Below, in pieces: positions 57,627 through 64,000 of a stretch of 64,000 nucleotides of DNA. The notes under the pieces are model-generated. The model was not told the DNA's origin, did no database searches, and saw only the letters and a program-made list of their open reading frames with translations. This stretch comes from an uncultured Holophagaceae bacterium (GTDB lineage Bacteria; Acidobacteriota; Holophagae; Holophagales; Holophagaceae), in NCBI GenBank assembly GCA_903927605.1, contig CAIYNT010000286.1:3003-67002 (forward strand). Direction: 5' to 3'. Made by a program: the position numbers and the translations under genes. Positions within the stretch are counted from its first letter, which is position 1; every line of letters starts with the position of its first letter.

Positions 57627-58229
57627 ATGTCCACTCCGAGAAAGAAATCCCGATCCACGGCTCCCCTTTCACGGGAGGACTGGGTGAAGGCAGCCTCCAA
57701 TCTGATTGCCCAGGAGGGTGTGCAGGCCGTGGCTGTGGAACCCCTGGCTCTGGCCCTGGGCGTGACCAAAGGCAGTTTCTATTGGCATTTCCAGAGCCGG
57801 GACGAATTGATCCACGCGGCCCTGGAGGCCTGGGAACAGGACCAGAGCACGGACGTGGTGAACCGGTACGGCGGCATTGCGGACCCGCGGAGACGCCTGC
57901 GGGTGCTGCTCTTCGCAGCCTTCGAGGACTTGGAGAACGGCAAGTTCTTCGCGGCCCTGGCGGCCTCCAGTGAAGATCCGCGGGTGCAGCCCTATCTCCA
58001 CCGCGCCACGGAACGTCGCCTCACCTTCGGCGACGAGGCCTTCTTGGCCCTGGGCCTTTCGGAGACCGAGGCGCGGAAGCGGGCCCTGTTCGCCTACGCG
58101 GCCTACGCTGGCTACTTCCAGTTGCTGCGGACCACCCCTAAAGCCGTGGCGGCGGTGACGGATCTGAGCGGCTACGTGAGGCGCCTGGCGGACGCGCTGA
58201 TTCCGGCCAAGCCACCCCGGCGGCCCTGA
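57627..58229 (+). CDS. TetR/AcrR family transcriptional regulator
   Basis: 200 residues. The N-terminal helix-turn-helix (about 14-60) has LSREDWVKAASNLIAQEGVQAVAVEPLALALGVTKGSFYWHFQSRDELI, the TetR signature. The C-terminal ligand domain is helical and not assignable. Divergent from the lipoprotein/rhombosortase genes over palindromic DNA, so it probably controls them and itself. Ligand unknown. Confidence 0.92.
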   Translation: MSTPRKKSRSTAPLSREDWVKAASNLIAQEGVQAVAVEPLALALGVTKGSFYWHFQSRDELIHAALEAWEQDQSTDVVNRYGGIADPRRRLRVLLFAAFEDLENGKFFAALAASSEDPRVQPYLHRATERRLTFGDEAFLALGLSETEARKRALFAYAAYAGYFQLLRTTPKAVAAVTDLSGYVRRLADALIPAKPPRRP

Positions 58230-58271
58230 GCCTGAGGCGGAGTTGCGCTGGGACCGCCTTCATGGGAAGGT

Positions 58272-58455
58272 GTTAGTTCCGATGGAGGAGCGGTCCCCAT
58301 CAGTACTGACGGCGAGGGCGATGAACCCGATGACCCGGCGGGAAAGGGGAGGATCGCCGAAGGGATCGCGGCTCATCGACGCGCCCCTGGACGCCGAGGC
58401 GAAAGCCCGGCGGCTGTCGTGCCGGTCACCCGGTGCGGAGGGCCTGAGGCACGGC
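58272..58455 (+). promoter_or_regulatory. Lysine riboswitch (L box)
   Basis: The leader of the lysine operon carries the L-box core in order: AGGAGCGG (58286-58293), CAGTACTGA (58301-58309), the GGAAAGGGGAGGATCGCCGAAG block (58341-58362), CTGG with GGCGAAAGCC and GGCTGTCG (58387-58419), and GGAGGGCC (58437-58444). This spacing and sequence match the lysC leader of Bacillus closely. The outer P1 helix is imperfect as read by eye. Lysine binding would be expected to lower expression of the genes from 58511 onward. Confidence 0.88.
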
Positions 58456-58510
58456 GGCGGGTTCCACTCCACCGCGTTCCTGAAGGCACCGTCGGCCCGC
58501 CGAGGTTTCC

Positions 58511-59545
58511 ATGAACGCAACCCCCGCAGACCTTCGACGCTGGCTCACCGCCCGCCTGATGGCCCTCTGCGCCGCGGAGACCACGTCGGGCCAGGAAGAT
58601 GCCGGACTACCGGTGCTGCGGGAGTTGCTGCGGGAGCTCGGCGCAACGGTGGTGGAACAGCCGGTGGCGGAGGGCCGCACCAATATGCTGGCCCTGTGGG
58701 GCAGGCCGCGGGTGCTCTTCTCCACCCACCTCGATACCGTGCCGCCCTATTTCCTGCCTCGCATCGAGGGCGAAGTCCTGATCGGAAGGGGTACCTGCGA
58801 TGCCAAGGGGCAGCTCGTCGCACAACTGGCGGCAGTGAAGACGCTGCGCGATGAAGGCCGGGACGGGCTGGCTTGGCTGGGTGTGGTGGGCGAGGAAACG
58901 GATAGTGCCGGTGCCAAGGCGGCGCTGGGTCTGGCGGGTCACCTGCCGGAATTGAAGGCGCTCATCAACGGCGAGCCAACGGACCTGAAGCTCGCCACCG
59001 GCCAGCGCGGGGTACAGCAGGTCTGCCTCCGCTGTGAGGGACGGGCCGCCCATAGCGGTAGCCCGGAGCTTGGGCGCAATGCCACCTGGCCGCTGCTGGA
59101 CTGGCTCCAGCGCCTGCGCGAACAACCGCGACCTGTAGATGGAAAGCTGGGGCCGGAACTGTGGAACCTGGGCCTGCTCCGGGCCGGGGAAGCGTTAAAT
59201 TCGATCCCCGCGATAGCCGAGGCCCAGCTGATGGCCCGCACCGTGCCGGGCAGCACCTTCCTGGACGACGTTCGCCGACTGGCACCAGCTGAAGGCTCTG
59301 TGGATCTCCGTATGGACGAACCCGCGGATCTGTACCCTGCCGTGCTTGGCTTTGACCAGGCGCCCATGCCCTTCGGCTCGGATGCGCCGGCGCTGCGGGT
59401 CCTGGTGCCGGATCGCATGGTGGTACTGGCCGGGCCTGGAAGCATTTCCGTTGCGCACACGCTCGACGAGCACCTCACTTTGGCCGACCTTGAAGCCGGC
59501 GTGGGTCTCAACCGCCGCTTGGCCCTGCATTTCCTGGGAGACTGA
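58511..59545 (+). CDS. dapE: M20 family deacylase, likely succinyl-diaminopimelate desuccinylase
   Basis: 344 residues from ATG 58511, first gene after the lysine riboswitch. Zinc-hydrolase motifs: STHLDTVPP with the first His, GRGTCDAKG with the bridging Asp, and VVGEETDSAGAK with the Glu-Glu pair. The dimerisation insert begins near GEPTDLKLATGQRG. The family includes DapE, ArgE and LysK; the operon with dapD makes DapE the most likely, cleaving N-succinyl-LL-diaminopimelate. It is shorter than the 375-residue proteobacterial DapE. Confidence 0.88.
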   Translation: MNATPADLRRWLTARLMALCAAETTSGQEDAGLPVLRELLRELGATVVEQPVAEGRTNMLALWGRPRVLFSTHLDTVPPYFLPRIEGEVLIGRGTCDAKGQLVAQLAAVKTLRDEGRDGLAWLGVVGEETDSAGAKAALGLAGHLPELKALINGEPTDLKLATGQRGVQQVCLRCEGRAAHSGSPELGRNATWPLLDWLQRLREQPRPVDGKLGPELWNLGLLRAGEALNSIPAIAEAQLMARTVPGSTFLDDVRRLAPAEGSVDLRMDEPADLYPAVLGFDQAPMPFGSDAPALRVLVPDRMVVLAGPGSISVAHTLDEHLTLADLEAGVGLNRRLALHFLGD

Positions 59546-59548
59546 ACC

Positions 59549-60604
59549 ATGACTACGAAGATCCCCGTCACCGTCCTGGGCGCCACCGGCGTCGTCGGCC
59601 AGCGCTTTGTGCGCCGCCTGGCCAACCATCCCCTGTTCCGCGTAGAGCATCTCGCCGCCAGTGAGCGCAGCGCTGGGAAGCGCTATCGCGATGCCTGCGC
59701 GTGGCGCCTGGAGGGCGAACCCTACGGCGGGCTGGGGGACCAGGTGATGGCCGATGGTACGCCGGAGTTTGCCCTCTCACCGGTGGTGTTCAGCGCCCTG
59801 GATACGGCGCCGGCCACGGAGCTTGAACCCGCCTTCGCCCGGGCAGGAGCGATGGTGTTCTCCAATGCCGGGGCCTTCCGCATGTCCCCGGAAGTGCCCC
59901 TGCTGGTGCCCGAAGTGAACGCCAGCCACCTGAGGCTGCTGGAGGTCCAGCGCCACCACCATGGCTGGACCGGTGGGATTGTCACCAACGCCAACTGCAC
60001 AGCCACGGTGCTGGTCATGGCCCTGGCACCCCTGCACGAAGTCTTCGGTGTGGAAGCCGTGCTGATGACCTCCATGCAGGCCATCAGCGGTGCGGGCTAT
60101 CCAGGCGTGGCCAGCCTGGACATCCTTGGCAACGTGATCCCCTTCATCCGCAACGAGGAGCCCAAGGTCGAGGAAGAGACGCCCAAGATGCTGGGCCGCT
60201 TCACGGGCAGCGCCGTAGAGCTGGCACCCATGACCGTCAGCGCGCTCTGTCATCGGGTGCCCGTCATTGAAGGCCACACCGAGGCCGTCAGCGTGAGGCT
60301 GAAGGGGAATCCCAGCCTGGAGGCCGTGCGCGAGGCCTTCCTGAACTGGAAACCGGAACCCCAGCGCCTCGACCTATTCTCCGCTCCGGCTGTACCGCTG
60401 CATGTCCACACCATGGAGGACCGCCCCCAGGTGCGCCGAGATGTGGAAGTAGATGGAGGCATGAGCGTCCATGTGGGCCGGATCCGCGTCTGCCCAATCC
60501 TGGGCCTGAAGTTCGCACTGCTTGGACACAACACAGAAAGAGGAGCCGCCGGGGGCAGCATCCTCAACGCCGAACTGGCCCACGCGAAGGGGTACCTCCG
60601 ATGA
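59549..60604 (+). CDS. asd: Aspartate-semialdehyde dehydrogenase
   Basis: Reduces aspartyl phosphate to aspartate semialdehyde. 351 residues. Rossmann motif VLGATGVVGQRF (about 9-20), the catalytic Cys150 in TNANCTAT and QAISGAGYPGV. The form is the archaeal/fungal-type Asd, longer in the substrate domain. The final four bases overlap lysC (ATGA). The cysteine-less relative at 43 kb is a separate gene. Confidence 0.95.
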   Translation: MTTKIPVTVLGATGVVGQRFVRRLANHPLFRVEHLAASERSAGKRYRDACAWRLEGEPYGGLGDQVMADGTPEFALSPVVFSALDTAPATELEPAFARAGAMVFSNAGAFRMSPEVPLLVPEVNASHLRLLEVQRHHHGWTGGIVTNANCTATVLVMALAPLHEVFGVEAVLMTSMQAISGAGYPGVASLDILGNVIPFIRNEEPKVEEETPKMLGRFTGSAVELAPMTVSALCHRVPVIEGHTEAVSVRLKGNPSLEAVREAFLNWKPEPQRLDLFSAPAVPLHVHTMEDRPQVRRDVEVDGGMSVHVGRIRVCPILGLKFALLGHNTERGAAGGSILNAELAHAKGYLR

Positions 60605-61941
60605 TCGTCCTGAAATTCGGCGGGAGCAGTGTGGCGGACGCGAGTTGCATGCGGCAGGTGGCCGGGCTGGTGACGGCAGCGCTTCCGAAGGCGCCGCTGG
60701 TGGTGCTGTCGGCCATGGGCAAGACCACCAATGGTCTCTTTGATGCCGCCAAGGCGGCGGAGCTGGGCGACCTGACCCTGGCCATGGACCGGCAGCGCAC
60801 CCTCATGGCTTCGCACCGCAATGCAGCGGCCGAGCTGTTTAATGGGAATGTGCCCGAGACCCTGGACGTGGCGCTGACGGACCTCTTCGGTGAGCTGGAA
60901 CTGCTGCTGCGAGGGGTGGCACTGCTGCGTGAGTTGAGCCCCCGCAGCATGGACGCCATCGCCTCGCTGGGCGAGCGCCTGTCCACCCGCATCTTTTCGG
61001 CCTTTGTGGAGGGCGCCTGGGTGGACGCGCGCACGATCCTCCGGACGGATCAGGTCTTTGGCGAGGCGGCCCCGCAGCCCTCCGCGATCCAGACTCTGGC
61101 CACCGAGTACATGAAACCCTTGCTGGGGGTAGGCCGGATCGTGGTCACCCAGGGATACATCGGGGCGACCGAGGACGGTCTCACCACGACCCTCGGCCGG
61201 GGCGGCAGTGATTATTCGGCGGCCCTGTTCGGCGCGGCCCTGGGCGCCGAAGAGGTGCAAATCTGGACCGATGTGGAAGGCGTGCTCACCTGCGACCCGC
61301 GCATCGTGCCCGAGGCCCTGCCCATCTCGGAGCTCAGTTTTGCGGAGGCCGCGGAATTGGCGGCCTTCGGGGCCAAGGTGCTGCACCCCGCCACCATCCA
61401 GCCGGCAGTGGAGGCCCGCATCCCGGTCACGGTGCGTCATACACAGAAACCGGAGGGACGCTTCACCACCATTTCCGCCGAGGTCCGGACCGGGCGCCCC
61501 ATAACGGCGCTGGCCAGCCGGGGCCCGGTGACCGTGCTCACCGTGAGCAGCACACGCATGCTGGCCCAGAGTGGCTTCCTGGCGCGCTTGTTCGATGTGT
61601 TCGGCCGCCGTGGCGTGAGCGTGGATCTGGTGGCCACCGCCGAAGTGAGCGTGTCCCTCACGGTGGAGGCGGATGTGCCCCTGAAACCGTTGATTGAGGA
61701 GCTTTCAACCTTTGCGAAGGTCGAGGTCCATGAGGGCCGTGCCATCATCGTCGCCGTGGGTGAGCGCCTGAAGTCCACACCGGGCCTTGGCTCGCAGTTG
61801 CTGACGGCCCTGGGCGACATCAACGTGGAGATGATCAGCATGGGGGGCAACGAGATCAACCTGAGTCTCGTGGTGAAGCAGGAGAGTACCGCCGACGCGC
61901 TGCGACGCCTGCATCGCGTGCTGGCGAAGGGGGTTGCATGA
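60601..61941 (+). CDS. lysC: Aspartate kinase
   Basis: First enzyme of the aspartate family. 446 residues, an AK III-like monofunctional form with VLKFGGSSVADA at the N-terminus, TLGRGGSDYSAALFGAAL (about 197-214) for substrate binding, and two C-terminal ACT domains (about 315-445), the usual site for lysine feedback. ATG overlaps asd by four bases and the stop overlaps dapB by four. Confidence 0.96.
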   Translation: MIVLKFGGSSVADASCMRQVAGLVTAALPKAPLVVLSAMGKTTNGLFDAAKAAELGDLTLAMDRQRTLMASHRNAAAELFNGNVPETLDVALTDLFGELELLLRGVALLRELSPRSMDAIASLGERLSTRIFSAFVEGAWVDARTILRTDQVFGEAAPQPSAIQTLATEYMKPLLGVGRIVVTQGYIGATEDGLTTTLGRGGSDYSAALFGAALGAEEVQIWTDVEGVLTCDPRIVPEALPISELSFAEAAELAAFGAKVLHPATIQPAVEARIPVTVRHTQKPEGRFTTISAEVRTGRPITALASRGPVTVLTVSSTRMLAQSGFLARLFDVFGRRGVSVDLVATAEVSVSLTVEADVPLKPLIEELSTFAKVEVHEGRAIIVAVGERLKSTPGLGSQLLTALGDINVEMISMGGNEINLSLVVKQESTADALRRLHRVLAKGVA

Positions 61942-62660
61942 CCGCGCTGCGCATAGGAGTCTTCGGGCGGGGACGCCTCGGCGCGGCCATCGCGGCCGAG
62001 GCCGCTGGCACCTTGTCCTGGCAGGTGGATGTGGGCGAGTCGCCCACGGGGCCGGTGGAGGTGGTCATCGACGCCAGCGTGGCCGAAGCGGTGCCGGAGC
62101 ACCTGGCCTGGGCTCTGGAGACGGGCACGGATCTGGTGATAGGCGCGACGGGATGGGTGCTGCCAGACCTGGAGTCCCGCGTGGCGGGTCGCATCGGTGT
62201 CCTGGCCTCCTCGAACTTCTCGCTCACGGTGGCGCTGATGGCCCGCCTGGCCACAGTGCTGGGGCGCTTCGCGGCCCTGGATCCCGCCCGGGATCCCTTC
62301 CTGCTGGAGCACCATCACCGACTGAAGGCGGACGCACCCTCCGGCACGGCCAAGACCCTGGCCGCCGCCGTGATGGCCGGCTGCCCACGCAAGACCGAGT
62401 GGACCCTCGCGACCCCCGCCCCCCACCAACTGAGCGTGGGCGTCTTGCGGGCCGGGGCCGAATTTGGCACGCACACCGTGGGCCTCGATGCCCCGGCGGA
62501 GGTGCTCAAGCTGACCCACACCGCCCGGTCCCGGGCCCCCTTCGCGCAAGGAGCGCTGCAGGCCGCCCGCTGGCTGCATGGGCGCAAGGGTGTCTTCACC
62601 ATGGATGATCTGGCCGCCGATCTGCTCGATCCGCTGTTCACCTTTGGAGGTAAGCCATGA
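61938..62660 (+). CDS. dapB: 4-hydroxy-tetrahydrodipicolinate reductase
   Basis: 240 residues, shorter than the 270-residue standard. The N-terminal NAD(P) motif is RIGVFGRGRLGAAI, and the substrate-binding EHHHRLKADAPSGTAK (about 120-135) is canonical. The Gly motif is GRGRLG rather than GxxGxMG. Overlaps lysC and dapA by four bases each. Confidence 0.93.
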   Translation: MTALRIGVFGRGRLGAAIAAEAAGTLSWQVDVGESPTGPVEVVIDASVAEAVPEHLAWALETGTDLVIGATGWVLPDLESRVAGRIGVLASSNFSLTVALMARLATVLGRFAALDPARDPFLLEHHHRLKADAPSGTAKTLAAAVMAGCPRKTEWTLATPAPHQLSVGVLRAGAEFGTHTVGLDAPAEVLKLTHTARSRAPFAQGALQAARWLHGRKGVFTMDDLAADLLDPLFTFGGKP

Positions 62661-63559
62661 AGCTGGATTTGTCGGGTCTCGCCGTCGCGCTGGCCACGCC
62701 CTTCGCCTCCTCGGGCGAGGTGGATCTCGCCGCTTTCCGCAAGCTGGTCCGCCACGTGGTGGCGGGCGGTGTGGATACCCTGGTCCCCCTCGGAACCACG
62801 GGCGAAGCCTCCACCCTGATCGATGCCGAGCGGGATGCGGTCATCGCCGCCTGCCTCGAGGAAAGCGGCGGCCATCCCGTGTTCGTCGGCACCGGCCACA
62901 ACGCCACCCGCCAGGCTGCGGCCCTGACCCGGCGCGCCCAGGAGCTCGGGGCGGCCGGCGCCCTGGTGGTGACGCCCTACTACAACAAGCCGAACCCCGA
63001 TGGCCTGGTGGCGCACTACGCGGCCATCGCCGAGGCTGCGCCGGGCCTGCCGCTCATTGCCTACAACGTGCCGGGCCGCACAGGCCTGAACGTGACACCC
63101 CCGGTGCTGGCGCGCCTCTGGGAGAACCCCCAGGTGGTGGCCGTGAAGGAGAGCAGCGGCAGCCTCCCCCAGATCGCGGAGGTCGCCCGCACCCTCCCCA
63201 AGGGCAAGACCCTGCTCTGCGGCGATGACAACCTGGCCCTGCCTGCCATCGCCGTGGGTGCCTCGGGCCTCGTGTCCGTGCTGGGCAACGTGCTGCCCCG
63301 GGAGACCGCCGCCATGGTGGCCGCCGCCCGGCGGGGCGACCGGGCCGAGGCCATCCGCCTCCACCAGCAGCTGCTGCCCCTGATGGACGCCCTGTTCCTG
63401 GAGAGCAATCCTGTTCCCCTCAAGGCCGCCCTCAAGCTGCTCGGCCTGGGCGAAGATGTCGTGCGCCTCCCCCTCGCCACAGCTTCGGCGTCCACCCGCA
63501 CCCGGGTGACCGAAGCGCTCTGCCTGTCCGCGGACGGCACCCTCCCAGGAGTGAAATGA
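62657..63559 (+). CDS. dapA: 4-hydroxy-tetrahydrodipicolinate synthase
   Basis: Condenses pyruvate with aspartate semialdehyde. 300 residues, TIM barrel. [17 protein letters not shown] (about 38-54), the Tyr in [16 protein letters not shown] (about 110-125), and the Schiff-base Lys in VVAVKESSG near residue 165. Overlaps dapB and dapD by four bases. Confidence 0.96.
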   Translation: MKLDLSGLAVALATPFASSGEVDLAAFRKLVRHVVAGGVDTLVPLGTTGEASTLIDAERDAVIAACLEESGGHPVFVGTGHNATRQAAALTRRAQELGAAGALVVTPYYNKPNPDGLVAHYAAIAEAAPGLPLIAYNVPGRTGLNVTPPVLARLWENPQVVAVKESSGSLPQIAEVARTLPKGKTLLCGDDNLALPAIAVGASGLVSVLGNVLPRETAAMVAAARRGDRAEAIRLHQQLLPLMDALFLESNPVPLKAALKLLGLGEDVVRLPLATASASTRTRVTEALCLSADGTLPGVK

Positions 63560-64000
63560 TGGTTGTTGATCTCGATTCGATCCGTACGTTTTTCGACCGG
63601 GACCCCGAGGTCCTGGCGGCCGATCCCCAGGCCCCGGCCATGCACCAGGTGCTGCTGGTGGCCCTGGAGACCGGCACGGTCCGGGCCGCCGAGCGCCACG
63701 AGGACGGCACCTGGCACGCCAACACCTGGGTGAAGCAGGCCATCCTGAGTGGCTTCCGGCGCACCAGCCTGGTGCAGATGGAGGGCCCCGGCTTCCCCAT
63801 GTTCGACAAGACCGCCTACCCGCCCCGCCACTTCGGACTGGAGGATGCGGTGCGTCTCGTGCCCGGCGGCTCGGCTGTGCGGCGGGGAGCCCACATCGCG
63901 CGGAGCGTGGTGCTCATGCCTCCGGCCTACGTGAACGTGGGTGCCTTCGTGGACGAGGGCACCATGGTGGACAGCCACGCCCTGGTGGGCAGCTGTGCGC
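63556..64000 (+). CDS. dapD: Tetrahydrodipicolinate N-succinyltransferase (partial)
   Basis: Cut by the right window edge after 148 codons. ATG 63556 overlaps the dapA stop; ATG 63559 is also possible. The N-terminal region ends in the start of the left-handed beta helix, [31 protein letters not shown], characteristic of DapD. It commits the pathway to the succinylase branch, consistent with dapE at the operon start. The aminotransferase needed between DapD and DapE is not in the window. Confidence 0.95.
   Translation, partial: MMVVDLDSIRTFFDRDPEVLAADPQAPAMHQVLLVALETGTVRAAERHEDGTWHANTWVKQAILSGFRRTSLVQMEGPGFPMFDKTAYPPRHFGLEDAVRLVPGGSAVRRGAHIARSVVLMPPAYVNVGAFVDEGTMVDSHALVGSCA

Overview
The window looks like chromosomal core sequence from a GC-rich, Gram-negative bacterium. 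The best guess is an acidobacterium of the Holophaga/Geothrix type. That rests on the mix of genes (MglA-type GTPase fused to a sensor kinase, rhombosortase with a GlyGly-CTERM lipoprotein, many small secreted proteins), not on a database search. Outer-membrane biology is implied by RseP and the predicted lipoproteins. No rRNA, tRNA, insertion sequence, prophage or CRISPR array was found.

Layout. 1-8.2 kb: a divergent MglA-PAS-kinase gene (cut by the left edge), the envelope operon uppS-cdsA-dxr-rseP, an orphan PAS histidine kinase, a secreted glutathione peroxidase and a MarC protein. 8.2-18.4 kb: small secreted or membrane proteins mixed with ribF-terC, rsmE, a DUF2235 hydrolase, gap, glk and rsmB. 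18.4-24.3 kb: osmC, nrdR, lon, a structured non-coding stretch, ftsY and ribD.

24.3-40 kb is the replication-origin region. On the minus strand run rpmH, rnpA, yidC, jag, mnmE, gatB, a zinc-ribbon gene, a PLP gamma-family enzyme and thiS. Divergently on the plus strand run dnaA, oriC, dnaN, gyrB and gyrA. The dnaA-dnaN gap holds five same-facing DnaA-box-like sequences beside an AT-rich stretch. Four parS-like palindromes of the type GTTCCACGTGGAAC flank the origin within about 11 kb. recF, mnmG, rsmG and parAB are not in their common places.

40-52.5 kb: glyA, purB, a catalytic-cysteine-less Asd paralogue, a multi-cluster ferredoxin, lipA, a KimA-like potassium transporter, an MFS transporter, and a barnase/barstar pair whose ribonuclease reading frame is broken. 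52.5-58.2 kb: a cupin with a class V aminotransferase, thiG, and a rhombosortase cluster with two related lipoproteins, divergent from a TetR regulator across palindromic operator-like DNA.

58.2-64 kb: a lysine riboswitch followed by a tightly overlapping lysine/diaminopimelate operon: dapE, asd, lysC, dapB, dapA and dapD (cut by the right edge). This is the succinylase route to meso-diaminopimelate and lysine.

The most unusual items are the MglA-PAS-kinase fusion, the sulfur carrier overlapping a Cys/Met PLP enzyme, the rhombosortase/substrate/regulator module, the frameshifted barnase with an intact barstar, and the structured RNA candidate after lon.
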